From the NCBI GenBank assembly GCA_039881045.1, contig JAYWVB010000033.1, positions 296,421 through 360,420 on the forward strand: 64,000 nt of DNA, written 5' to 3'. The notes below the pieces were generated by a model. It had not been told where the DNA came from, ran no database searches, and saw only the letters and a program-made list of their open reading frames with translations. Made by a program: the position numbers and the translations under genes. The stretch is from Chaetomium olivaceum. Its lineage: Eukaryota > Ascomycota > Sordariomycetes > Sordariales > Chaetomiaceae. Numbering within the stretch: the stretch's first letter is position 1; each line of letters opens with the position of its first letter. Below are positions 35,106 through 45,912 of the stretch, piece by piece.

Positions 35106-36243
35106 CTATACGTCCCAGATAACAATGCGCCCATCGACTCCACTCGCTGCATCTGGTCAATGATTGAACATGATAGAAGGGACTTGACTTACAGCTAAAC
35201 TTCCGCACGGAGTCTCCAGACGCTTCATACGGCCGGATCATTGTGATTGTGTTCTGATGGGTGGTCTTCAGCCGCGTGTCGTCTTTGGCCTTGCCCTTCA
35301 GGTCCATCTGTCGAAACATGTTCAAAGCCGACTCCTCGCGCTGGTCGCCCGCACCGGGACCGCCTTTGCCGGCGACCGCACCGCTGAGCTGCCAGCCATC
35401 GAGGCCGCCCTGGAAGCGGAAAGCCTCGCAGTCATGGCCGGCCGCAATGATCTCAGCCTCGCCGTTCCAGATCAGGCTCATGAACGGCAACAGCTGGGTG
35501 TTGATGCTGATGACGGCCCTGGGCGGCTGCTCGGGGGCGCTCGGGTAGACAACCGTGATGCTGCTGTCATGAGCAGCAAAGGCGAGGGCATCGCCGCTGG
35601 GGGAGAAGGCGACAGAGTGGATCCAGCCGGCCGAGTTGTTCATGTACTCGCCGCAGACGGTGTTGAAGGGGAGCCTCTCACCCCAGGCGGTGGGCTCGGG
35701 CCGCGCGTCGACACCCTTGATGAAACTGGAGAAGACGCGGGCGTGGGCGTCGGTCGAGCCGGCAGCGAGGAGGACCGAGTTGGGGTGCCAGGCGAGGGTG
35801 GTGACGGTGCTACGGATGGGCTTCTTCAGGTGCTTAGACACCCACCAATCGTTTTCCTCCTCAAAGTAGCAGACTGCGATGAGGCGGTCACCGGAGCCGA
35901 CGGCAAACTTGGTCTCGGACGGCGACCAGCGGACGAAGGTGGCGGCGCGGTTGATGCGGAGCAGGACGAGGGTCGGCTTGTAGCCCTCGGGGGTAGGTTC
36001 CCAGACGATGGCATTGCGGTCTTGTGAACAAGATACGATGCGACCAGAGTTGGGGGCAACGTCGATGCTGGTCACAGTCTTGTCATGGCCCTTGAGTTCA
36101 TCCTTCAGCTTAAAATCATTGCCGACCTTGCCATAGAGCTCGACGGTAGTGTCGCGCGCAATGGCGAGCGTCTTGTGGTCGCTCGAGAACGAGTGGTCCG
36201 CGATCGGGTTGTGGAACAGGTGGTGAACCTCGGGCGCAGCCAT
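35106..36243 (-). CDS. Arp2/3 complex subunit 1 (ARPC1, WD40)
   Basis: ARPC1 is the WD40 beta-propeller subunit of the Arp2/3 complex, which nucleates branched actin at cortical patches and endocytic sites. Exons on the minus strand are 35193-36243 and 35106-35152, giving 365 residues. Seen in order: EVHHLFHNPIADHSFSSDHK, LKGHDKTVTSIDVAPNSGRI, CSQDRNAIVWEPTPEGYKPT, INRAATFVRWSPSETKFAVG and the conserved DWWVSKHLKKPIRSTVTTLA. Later blades follow, with GWIHSVAFSPSGDALAFAAH and the insert containing LNMFRQMDLKGK. The last exon codes AASGVDGRIVIWDV. Its intron is only 40 nt (35153-35192, GTAAGT...CAG). The gene is divergent from the U2 B'' gene, 376 bp apart. Confidence 0.96.
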
Positions 36244-36619
36244 ATTTTCGGCTAAGGTTGCGATAGGAGTAGCTCTCTACTACCGCAGTCGCTTGAATTG
36301 GTGGAAAGGGATTTGTTGAGGAGAGTTGGTGAGAGTGGTTGATGGGAGGTGGAAGCTGACGTTGTCAGTGGGGGGAGGTGGTTGATGGTGGGGTTGAGCC
36401 CCTGTCACGCTGCTGCTTGGCACTCCTTGGCTCTGCCCGATGGCGGTTGAACTCTACCGACTGTGTAGGTGGTGTCTCCAATTTTTAGCTTGAGCACAAC
36501 CCGAACCAAACAGACACGCGACTTGACGACCACCGACGACGACTTCTCTAGCGTTTTGCCTTGTACCCTCAATCGACATAATAAACCCATAAATAAACCG
36601 ACCCTTCGAAAATCAGAAC
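36244..36619. promoter_or_regulatory. Bidirectional promoter, ARPC1 / U2 B''
   Basis: Only 376 bp separate the two divergent start codons, so both promoters must lie here. The U2 B''-proximal side is C/A-rich (CACAACCCGAACC...). No specific factor site can be named with confidence. Confidence 0.6.
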
Positions 36620-37274
36620 ATGACAACAATGGCTACACGCGCCCCTCCCCCGGGTCTCCCAGCAAAGGTCGCCTCGGTGCCGCCAAACCAGACTCTCTAC
36701 GTCACGAACCTCCCGTCGGCCAAGATCCAGAAGGAGGACCTGCGGACGGCGCTATACATGCTCTTCTCGACCTACGGCGCGGTGCTGGATGTGGTCGCCC
36801 TCAAGACGATGAAGATGCGTGGCCAGGCGCATATTGTATTCAAGGATATCCAGACGGCGACACAGGCAATGCGATCATTGGACGGGTTTGAATTCTTTGG
36901 GCAGGAAATGGTAAGCAACTGCTCCCCTTCTGTCGTCTGCTATGGTATCGTGCTAACCCAAACAGAAAATCTCATACGCAAAGTCAAAATCCAACATCAT
37001 TGCCAAGCTGGACGGCACGTTCAAGATCCCCACCGCCTCAACTGCCGCCCGTGTCGAGGTTACCGACTTGCAGCAAAGCATCTTCAATGCACCCGTGCCT
37101 GGGGCAACCGCCGCCACGACTGGCCTCCCGTCCAAACCGTCAGGTGCTGACCATGTGATGACCGACGCCGGCACACCAGAGAGCCGCGGCGTCAAACGAC
37201 CAAGAGAGGAGGAAGAGGAGCAGGAGGGAAGCGACTCAGACGTGGCAATGGAAGAGGAGAGCGACGACGAATGA
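36620..37274 (+). CDS. U2 snRNP protein B'' / U1A-like RRM protein
   Basis: This is an RRM protein of the U1A/U2B'' family that binds stem-loop IV of U2 snRNA within the spliceosome. Exons 36620-36910 and 36966-37274 code 199 residues, with a 55-nt intron. RNP2 (TLYVTNLP) and RNP1 (RGQAHIVFKD) flank the helix KEDLRTALYMLFSTYGAVLD. The segment KISYAKSKSNIIAKLDGTF is diagnostic of this family. The C-terminus is disordered, with GVKRPREEEEEQ as a likely nuclear signal and an acidic end. There is no second RRM, unlike the 225-residue animal protein, so it resembles the shorter fungal Msl1 type. Confidence 0.94.
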
Positions 37275-37390
37275 TACCCCTCCTTGCAAGCGTGCCCTGG
37301 ACGGCAAATAACGCGTGTCAAGTACGGCACATATCGTCGGAGGACAAGGCCGGTAGGATGATGTCACGGGATGGCGTACTGTTCTGGATG

Positions 37391-38321
37391 TTACCCGCTT
37401 GCCATCTCTGGCGGGACCCACAGCCCAACACACTGCCCGACCAGGCCCAACCATACCGAGATGTACTTCTCCTTTGGGCAGTCGAAGCCATCCATGGCCT
37501 CGCCAAGGCGACACGGGTGGATGAAAAATGCTGGGGCTCCGGTAACCGGGTGATGCTGCAACGGTTTGTGTTAGTCTAGGCCATCAAATAGGATCTCGGT
37601 TAACCACTAGTATCTAGCATCACCGAGGAAGTCAGTCCAAATGATAAGAGAAGGACGTACGCCGAGAGAGATCCCATCTACGGTGCCGGTGCTAGCCCGC
37701 AGTCCGGCTTTGAACTGGTCCGGCACCAGTCGTCGGAATACCGTGTCGAGGCTGAGGGGGTCCTCGACTGGGGGCAAGTCATATAAGCTGAACCACAGGC
37801 ACGGCGTCCGATACGTGGGATGGAGGTGCGCCTCGTATCGGACATAACCGTATTGCCCAAACTCGGGATTCTGGGGCGGAGATTGCCTAGTGAGGACAGC
37901 CTTGTTTGTGTGCATTAGCAACATGGGCTTCCAGGCCCCCCAATACTGCGTCGCCATGTTCGTTACGTACCTGGTCAGCCTCCTCGATCGACATCATCTC
38001 GCTATCCCCCTCCACATTCATATCCACGTCCATCTCTCGGTCTGCTCGGCGCTCATTGAAGGAAAACCCGTCGAGACAGGATGACAGGTCCCCGTCGTCC
38101 GGCTTCTCTAAGGGCCGGGTAATCTGGAGCCATGTGTACCGATCAGGGCCGAAGGAGAAAATGACCGGCGGCTCCATTGCGGAGATGACATCTACTCGCC
38201 ATCGTCGCCTGGTCTCGCCGAGGTCTGCCTGACGGTATTGCCTGTCGAAATGATGGCATACCTCAACGAATTCCTGGTCAGCCAGGTAGGGGTAAAAGGA
38301 ATAGTCGCGATCGCCTTGCAT
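37391..38321 (-). CDS. ATG10: Autophagy E2-like enzyme Atg10
   Basis: Atg10 is the E2-like enzyme that transfers Atg12 to Atg5 in autophagosome formation, in the cytosol. Exons on the minus strand are 37971-38321, 37661-37870 and 37391-37555, totalling an exact 241 residues. The N-terminus YPYLADQEFVEVCHHFDRQY is typical. A central acidic loop (MDVDMNVEGDSEMMSIEEAD) is followed by YVRYEAHLHPTYRTPCLWFS and LVPDQFKAGL. The catalytic block is HHPVTGAPAFFIHPCRLGEA with the active-site Cys at about residue 202. The end WLGLVGQCVGLWVPPEM matches the family. In the first intron the acceptor consistent with frame is CCCCAG at 37871; a nearer CACTAG would break the frame. It is divergent from the mannosidase. 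Confidence 0.93.
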
Positions 38322-38972
38322 CCTGTTGTTTGCCGTGTTTGGAACTTTGGATTGAACAGGGAAAGAAATATTGGTTGATTTTCGAAAATGAAGGGGAAAA
38401 GGCAGAGAATTATTTAGGTCGGTGTTTGGAAGTTTGGAAGAGATGAACGGACTTGAATCCCACTTCTTATACTCAGGCCCCTTCGCTGCCCGAGAGCGTG
38501 CATCACATGGTTAGCTTTGCTCGAACTTGTTTGGTCAGTCTTTGACACCCATGGATCAAGTGTTCGGAGAGTCTGTCCGTTTGCCCCAGTCATAGCGCAT
38601 ACCTAGAAGTAAACTTCGGGGGGGTGGTCAGTGTAGGGAGTATGAAGGTTGTATGTATGTATCCAAGCACAGTGCATGCATAAAACTTTCCCTGGCTTCC
38701 TGTCTGGGCGCCTGGGGTGCCCGAGATGGTCCGTGCGCCTTTGACCGGCACGGGCCGGAACATCCAGTGGGTTTTCTTGGGACAGATCTGCACTGTGCCA
38801 GTGTAACACGATGCACGATCAACCGCCTTTTCACGCAGCACACGACCTTGTTAGAACACATCTCCCGATCCAGCCATCTTCGCTGGAGGAGACAACGTCC
38901 AATTGACCGCCAGCGGTGATAATTATCGCCATGTGTTGCCGGCCGGCCGCAGCAGCATAGTTTACTCTACCA
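38322..38972. other. Divergent promoter region, ATG10 / mannosidase
   Basis: About 650 bp hold both promoters. A G7 run is at 38619-38625 (GGGGGGG). No gene or clear regulatory repeat is seen. Confidence 0.5.
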
Positions 38973-39291
38973 ATGAACGTTCGAGACCCCTTCAACCTCC
39001 GAAACGGCAGTTTGAATCGGCCCCCAATCGCCACCTGGAAGAGCAACAAAAGCTACCAGGCCCAGAACAACAACAATAACTTTGCCCCCCTGCACCACAT
39101 CATCCGCACCGCCGCAGCGGCAACCCAGTCCGCCGCCGCCGACCTCCGCGACAAGGCCAGCGAAGCCGTCCAGTCCGCCCAGCAAGCCCTCACCGACACC
39201 GCATCCACCACCCCCCTCGACTTCGGCATTGACATCGACATCGACATCGACCTCGAGAAAGCCAGCCTGAGCAGGGCCAAGCGCAACAATC

Positions 39292-39334
<43 letters not shown>

Positions 39335-41515
39335 CAACAGCCCACCGCAACCGCCCCGGCCCAACCCCAACTCCTCCAGCCCCAACACCACGCCCCTCCC
39401 AGCGGCCGGGACCCTCAAAAAGGCCAAGGACATGTCGTTCGCGATCCCGAAAAATGTCCCCTCCTTCTCCAACCCCCAACGCCAACTCGAAGACCACGTC
39501 TGGGGAGCCTCCCAATCGCGCCAGCGCTCCGCTGCCTCCCTCGTAGGCGGCGTCCAGGACTTTTTGAGCGGCAGTAGTAGTAAAGGCGGTCTGCCGATGT
39601 ACAAGGACAAGCCGTACGGGTACGTGCCCGGCGGTGGTGGTGGTGGCGCTGCCGGGGGGTGGGGGAGGAGGAGGCCGCTGTATCGGCGGAAGAGGAGCTG
39701 TGGGTTGTTGGTGCTGGTGTTGGTCGGGTTGGTGTGGTGGACGGGGGTGTTTGGTGGGAAGCGGGAGGGGGCGGTTGTTGGGGAGGTGGGGTGGTTGGGC
39801 CAGGAGGATGCCGGGAGTAAGGTGGATTGGGAGGGGAGGAGGGGCAGGGTGGTGGAGGCGATGGAGTTGAGCTGGGATGCGTATGAGCGGTATGCTTGGG
39901 GTGAGTTTGTTTCTGGGGCATGGGTGGAGAGGGGTGGATGTGTTTTGTTGGGCTGATTTGCTAACGGGATGACAGGCAAGGATGAGTTTCATCCCGAGTC
40001 CAAGACGGGAAGGCAGATGGCGCCCAAGGGGCTGGGGTGGATCATCATCGACTCGCCGACACGCTGATGATCATGAACTTGACCAGCCGGCTGACGCATG
40101 CCCGCGAGTGGCTATCGACGTCGCTGACCTGGGACCAAGATCAGGATGTGAACACGTTTGAGACGACTATCCGTATGCTGGGAGGGTTGCTGTCAGCGCA
40201 TTACCTGTCGACCGAGTACCCCGACCTGGCCCCCATCTCGGACGATGACCTCGGGAAACTGGGAGAGGACCTGTACCTGGAGAAGGCGAAGGACTTGGCG
40301 GACCGGCTCATGGCAGCATTCGATTCGCCTTCGGGGGTGCCGTATGCCAGCGTCAACCTGGCCAAATACAAGGGGATAGTCTCGCATGCCGACATGGGCG
40401 CGTCATCGACCGCCGAGACGACGACGCTGCAGTTGGAATTGAAGTACCTCGCCAAGCTGACCGGCGAGAAGGATTACTGGGACAAGGCTGAGAACGTCAT
40501 AAAGTTGGTGGACGACAACGGCGCCAAGGATGGCCTGGTGCCCATCTTTATCTACGCCACGACGGGCAAGTTCCAGGGCGAGAACATTCGGCTCGGCAGC
40601 CGCGGCGACTCGTACTATGAGTACCTGATCAAGCAGTACCTGCAGACCAACAAAAAGGAGCCCGTCTACCAGGAGATGTGGCGGGAGGCGATGCAGGGCG
40701 TCCGGAAACACCTCGTCACATACACGGAACCATCCCAGTTCACCATCATTGGCGAGCGGCCCAGCGGTCTGAGCGGCGCACTCTCGCCCAAGATGGATCA
40801 CCTCGTGTGCTTCATGCCCGGAACCATCGCGCTGGCAGCGACAGGCGGCCTGACCGAGAAGGAAGCCAGAAAACTCCCCACCTGGACCAAGCAAGACGAG
40901 GACGACATGCAGCTTGCGCGTGAGCTGATGCACACGTGCTGGGGCATGTACAAGTTTATGGCGACGGGCCTCGCGGCCGAGATTACTTACTTCAACATCG
41001 GCAACCCGCCTCTCCCCGAGTCGGCCCCGCACAAGGCGCCCGAGGAGTTCGACCCGGACCCGGAGGCAACCTGGCGCAAGGACTTTGACGTGCGACCCTC
41101 CGACAGCCACAACCTGCAGCGGCCCGAGACGGTCGAGAGCCTGCTGTACATGTGGCGCATCACGGGCGACGTCCGCTACCGCGAGTGGGGGTGGGAGATG
41201 TTCAAGAGCTTCGCCAACTACACGGCCGTGGCCGACAACGGCGGGTTTACGAGCTTGTCCAACGCCAACAAGATCCCGCCCGTCACGCGCGACAACATGG
41301 AAAGTTTCTGGCTGGCCGAGACGCTCAAGTACCTGTATCTGCTGTTCTCGCCCGACGACCTGCTGCCGCTGGACAAGATTGTGCTGAATACCGAGGCGCA
41401 CCCGTTCCCGCGCTTTGATATGGGCCCGCTGTTCTCGACGGGCTGGACGAGGAAGCCTAGAGATGCGGAGGGGAAGGTCGCGGAAACGAAGGTTGAGGAG
41501 GAGAAGGTGATCTGA
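38973..41515 (+). CDS. Class I alpha-1,2-mannosidase (GH47), one-base frame break
   Basis: GH47 enzymes trim alpha-1,2-linked mannose from N-glycans in the ER/Golgi. Exons are 38973-39900 and 39976-41515 (intron GTGAGT...CAG, 75 nt). A long cytosolic N-tail of about 240 residues has an IDIDIDID run and Q12. A type II anchor follows (CGLLVLVLVGLVWWTGVF). The catalytic (alpha/alpha)7 barrel starts ELSWDAYERYAWGKDEFHP and has GIVSHADMGASSTAETTTLQ, GLVPIFIYATTGKF, LGSRGDSYYEYLIKQYL, HLVCFMPGTIALAA, RPETVESLLYMWRITGD and ESFWLAETLKYLYLLF. It ends VLNTEAHPF. At 40050-40062 the invariant DSLDTL reads GACTCGCCGACACG, one base short, which breaks the frame. Restoring the phase gives about 822 residues. 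Confidence 0.93.
39297..39332 (+). repeat. CAG trinucleotide repeat, 12 units
   Basis: This is a perfect (CAG)12 in the mannosidase N-terminal tail, encoding Gln12. Pure CAG without CAA interruptions is prone to length change. Confidence 0.95.
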
Positions 41516-42872
41516 TGAATCAATGTTTGAAATGAGTACATATTTTGACGCACTGTACTGTACAAAAAATGACTGCATGGCATGGCAACAATAGGAAGAT
41601 TTGCAAAGCTTGTATCGGGGCTGATGGTGTGTTGACGGTCTCGGAACCCTGAACAAACACGTGGATGAGAAACGAAGTGAGACACGGGCATTCATTTCTC
41701 CCTCGGCGACGGGGGTTTACTACACGTGTGCTTGAAGGTGTATACCGAGAGCAGTTTTCGTCGTTGATGGTCGGCATGTCAAAAAACACTCATCTCGAAC
41801 CAGGTGTTGCAGCAGCCCCTGCGGCCTTGAGCCCGGATGGGGAAGCTGGAAATCTGCAAACCTGGTTAAAATTAACTCCCCGGTACGAATAGTCAGTGGG
41901 AATGTCCAAAATGGCAGGTCTTGTCAGGATGAGATGTACATATCTCAGGGAATGTTAATGTCCACAGCATAAGTCTTCGACTTCAGGGTGCAGACTGTTG
42001 TTATCCGAAGCCCACCTTGGTATTCCGTCTTTCCGCTTAGTTAGGCTCTTGGAATGGATATTCCCCAATGGAAGCAACCAGCAGCTCGGGTTGAAGGAAA
42101 AGCGCCACCTGCCAGGCACCGTTGTGACCCACACTGGACATGGCTCGCATGGCAACCCAGTCTGCCAGTGCAACCCCACACTCGATAACGCTGCGTTCCA
42201 GCAATCAAGTGGGCCCTGAATCCCAGCCAAGCCTTTTGCTGACCCTGCTTTCGTCCCACTCCTTCACTGAACTCGCCGGTCGCCGAGCGGTCTATCGGCA
42301 GCCAATCGTGCCAATCTGACAGTGGTGGAGATGCCCAGTGATGCACTGATGGTGGTGCTAATGGGGTCGGAGTCGGAGAAGGCAAGGCCTCTTGCTGATA
42401 AGTGGTCGTCGTTCAATACGATCGACAATTCGACTTTTTCTCTTGACTCGATGCCAGTTTGATTGTCAGTTAAATTATCGAAACACATTTCACGGCCCAT
42501 CTCCTCTCCAGGCACGATCCCAGTTGACCCCCGTTGACCTCCGATGGTGAGAATCATGAGATGAGACGTCAATGTGGGGGCATGCCGCTACACGCACGAC
42601 TCTATCAAGGACCACGCAAGACAATCCCCCAGTGATCGGCCGGCCCCAGTTGGACTGAACAGGCAGCGGATATTCTCATACAAAGTACACAGTAAAATAC
42701 CACGGCAGCTACAAACAGTCACATCACGGTTTTGTTCCCTAACTACTGCTGCTGCGGTATATCCACTTCAAGTCCGCTGGATAGCGGGAGTCGTCCGAGT
42801 CGAGTCGGTGATTCCAGGAGACGAAGACCAGACCAGACAGACTAGTAACCGACGACACCATCCCAGCACACA
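41516..42872. other. Intergenic region upstream of the amino-acid permease
   Basis: This 1.36 kb holds the mannosidase 3' flank and the permease promoter. An ATGG(C)ATGGC short repeat is at about 41574-41585. No gene, RNA or transposon trace is seen. The leader next to 42873 contains CAGACCAGACAGAC repeats. Confidence 0.5.
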
Positions 42873-45146
42873 ATGCCCGCCTCCCGCGATCTCGAGATGG
42901 CCGACCTGCGGCCCAAGGAGGACTCCTTCGCCCAGGGCAGCGTGCTGAGCATGCAGAACGCATCCTCGTACTCGCGCAACAGTAGCAGCAACCCCGAGCA
43001 GGACGGCCACCCCATCCGCCGCTGGCTGGACTCCTTCCGCCGCGATCCCGGCCGCCACGTCACCCCCGCCTCCGTCATGCACACTGCCGAGGACCGCCGC
43101 CGCGCCTCCATGGCCACCCGCCGGTCTGAGGATACGCGCCCGTCGTTGGAGAGGCGAGGGCGTTCCCGCAGCCACTACTTTGATATGCATGCCGCCAACG
43201 TCGGGACTGCGAATACCCTGCTATCGCGCGAGTTGAAGGGGAGGCATCTGCAGATGATTGCTATTGGGGGGTCTATCGGTATGTCTTTTGCGTCACTATC
43301 TCTTTCTTTCCGTATCTCGCAAACGCTGGACCCCCAACTACCCCCACTCCATAGACACTTGCATGTAAGTCCCGGCTAACTTGGGTCGCCAAAGGCACCG
43401 GTCTATTCGTGGCATCCGGAAAGGCGCTCCACACGGGCGGCCCAGCGGCCGTCTTGATCGCATATCTCTTCGTGGGCTGCATGTTGTATTGCACCGTTCA
43501 GGCCTTGGGCGAACTCGCCGTGACCTTTCCCGTGGCGGGTTCCTTTTCCGCCTACTCGACCAGGTTCCTCGACCCGGCATGGGGATTTGCTATGGGCTGG
43601 AAGTAAGTACCCCAAGACATGTGTCCTTGTCCACGAATACTGATATGCCCACCCAGTTATGCCCTCCAATGGCTCGTACTACCTCTCGAGATCATCGCTG
43701 CCTCTATAACCGTAGGCTACTGGAATAGTAATCTCGACCGCTCCATATTCATTACTATCTTCCTCTTCGCCATCATCATTATCAACCTCTTCGGCGTCAA
43801 AGGCTACGGCGAAGCTGAGTTCGTCTTTGCCATCATCAAGATCACCGCCGTCATCGGCTTCATGTAAGCCTCCCTCTCACCCCTGGCTCGCTCTAACCAA
43901 CCCCTGACCCCCATCTCCCCAGACTCCTCGGCATCGTGATCAATATCGGCGGCTTCCCCGACGACGGGTACATCGGCGGTCGCTACTGGCACAGCCCAGG
44001 GGCCTTCAACAACGGCTTCAAGGGCCTCTGCGCCGTCTTCGTCACCGCGGCCTTCGCCTTCACCGGCACCGAACTCGTCGGCCTCGCCGCCGCCGAAACC
44101 GCCAACCCGCGCCGCTCCCTCCCCACCGCCATCAAACAAGTCTTCTGGCGCATCACCCTCTTCTACATCGTCTCCCTCACCCTCATCGGCCTCCTAGTCC
44201 CCCACAACCACCCCCGCCTCCTGGGCGCCAAATCCGCCGCCGACGCCTCCGCCTCCCCCTTCGTCATCGCCATCGAATCCGCGGGTATCGCCATCCTCCC
44301 GGGCGTCATGAACAGCGTCATCCTCGTCGCCGTCATCTCCGTCGGCAACTCGGCCGTCTTCGGCTCCTCGCGCACCTTGGCCGCCCTCGCCGACCAGCGC
44401 CAGGCCCCCGCCATCCTGGGCTACGTCGACCGCCGGGGGCGTCCCTTAGTCGCCATCCTCGTCGCCTCTGCCTTGGGACTGCTGGGGTACCTCGCCGACC
44501 TCGACGCCCAGTCCGACGTCCTCAACTGGCTGCTCGCGGTATCGGGTCTGTCGTCGGTCTTCACGTGGGGCTCCATCTGCCTCGCGCACATCCGGTTCCG
44601 CCGCGCGTGGCGCGCCAAGGGCCGCTCCACCCGCCAGCTGGCGTTCCGGTCGCAGGTCGGCGTGGTCGGGTCGTGGATCGGCCTCGCGCTCAACGTGCTC
44701 GTGCTGCTGGCCCAGTTCTGGACCGCCGCGTGGCCCATTCCGCATCCGGATCCGTCGTCGTCCGGGAAGGCGCAGACGCTGGGGGGTGGGGGCGGGGGGA
44801 TGGGAGACTCGGCAGAGAATAGTGGTGGTGGTGGTACTGGTGGTACTGGTGGGCTGATGGTGACGGCGGGGGCCGCTGGCCAGGTGAGCGGGGGCGCGGC
44901 GGTGGTGCCCATCTCGGCGGGGAGGGACGTGGCGCAGAATTTCTTCCTGCAGTATCTGTGTGCGCCGATTGTGGTGGCGTTTTATGTTGGGTATAAGCTG
45001 TGGTTCCGCACGCGGGTGGTGAGGGTGGAGGAGATGGATGTGGATACGGGGCGGCGGGATTTTAACCTGCCGATTTTGATATCGAGAGAGGTAGACGGAA
45101 GAGGGGGATGCCGCGGTGGAAGAGGGTTTATAAGTTCTTGTGTTGA
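42873..45146 (+). CDS. Yeast-type amino-acid permease (APC superfamily), frame break near 3' end
   Basis: This is a plasma-membrane H+/amino-acid symporter of the yeast amino-acid transporter family. Exons are 42873-43278, 43395-43602, 43657-43863 and 43923-45146. A cytosolic N-tail of about 125 residues precedes the signature RELKGRHLQMIAIGGSIGTG and LFVASGKALHTGGPAAVLIA, then about 12 membrane segments (WNYALQWLVLPLEIIAASIT, FAIIIINLFGVKGYGEAEF, FAFTGTELVGLAAAE). A Gly-rich loop of GGT repeats lies near 44820-44850. The usual C-terminus MPRWKRVYKFLC with TGA at 45144-45146 sits in another frame after DFNLPILIS. One base missing in or near the G5 run at 45103-45107 explains it, giving about 681 residues. 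Without correction the frame runs on to 45357 as low-quality sequence. Substrate range cannot be inferred. Confidence 0.9.
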
Positions 45147-45912
45147 CGTCAGGCTGCATATTCTTTTGTTTTTGTTCTCGGAAAAGGGTGTGGCTAGGGG
45201 GGGGGGGGGGGGGTGGTTTGAGTGGGTTTTTGTTTGTCTGCTGTGCGAGGTGATGGTGGTGGGTGTGTGTGGTGGGAGACTACCTATACTCATACCTTTG
45301 GCGTTGGTTCGGTTATTATACCCAGGGGCTGCGGCGGTGGCCAGAATATCGGTTTAATGGTTTAGAGTTCATTTCTCCGGTGGATGTAGAACTAGCAACT
45401 TGATCCCGTTGTGAAACTGGGCTTCAGTATCAAGACATCGAACAGGCGCGGGAGTACAGCTGAGGACCCGTTGAACGCGGCGGAATGTAAGCAGAAGGCC
45501 TGAACCCCGGTACGCCTCTTGTGCAATGGATAACGGGTGAAGGAGCAGTATAACACACGACGAGGTTGCCAGTACAGTGCTGCCCGTGTATTCGCATGCT
45601 ATCAGAACAAATAAGAAACAACAAAGATCCGGGAATCCCAGATGACCCTCGACAGCGCCCCCAACACAAACAGGTCTTGATAATAAATACAGCCTGGTAG
45701 TCCAACAAGAATTTGTCCGCCCGCCCAACAATTCTACCGACCAGGGGTAGAAACATCCGAACAAGACATCAGAAAGAAACCCGGGGGCTATTGTTGGGTA
45801 TGACGTGTGGTTCTCTCGTCAGGAGTCGCACATGAAAACGCCAATCACCAGCGGCCAACCTTAAGCCATGTTCCGCTCCCGAGCCTGCCCCAACGCGCAA
45901 GGCACGTTCCGC
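45147..45912. other. Intergenic region between convergent genes, with poly-G tract
   Basis: This lies between the convergent permease and NTF2-like gene. It has a G17 homopolymer at 45197-45213 and otherwise no recognisable feature. Confidence 0.55.
45197..45213 (+). repeat. Poly-G tract, 17 bases
   Basis: An uninterrupted G17 run lies about 50 bases past the corrected permease stop. Such a run is hard to sequence, so its true length is uncertain. Confidence 0.9.

Noticed and set aside
35257..36027. 256-codon plus-strand frame over ARPC1
   Set aside because: It is a shadow of the WD40 exon on the other strand, with Gly/Ala/Asp-rich random composition.
38441..38460. B-box-like GGACTTGAATCCC
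   Set aside because: There is no matching A-box or cloverleaf on either strand.
40403..41695. 430-codon open frame antisense to the mannosidase
   Set aside because: It mirrors a GC3-biased exon; its translation is Arg/Val/Leu-rich without motifs, while the sense frame has a full GH47 domain.
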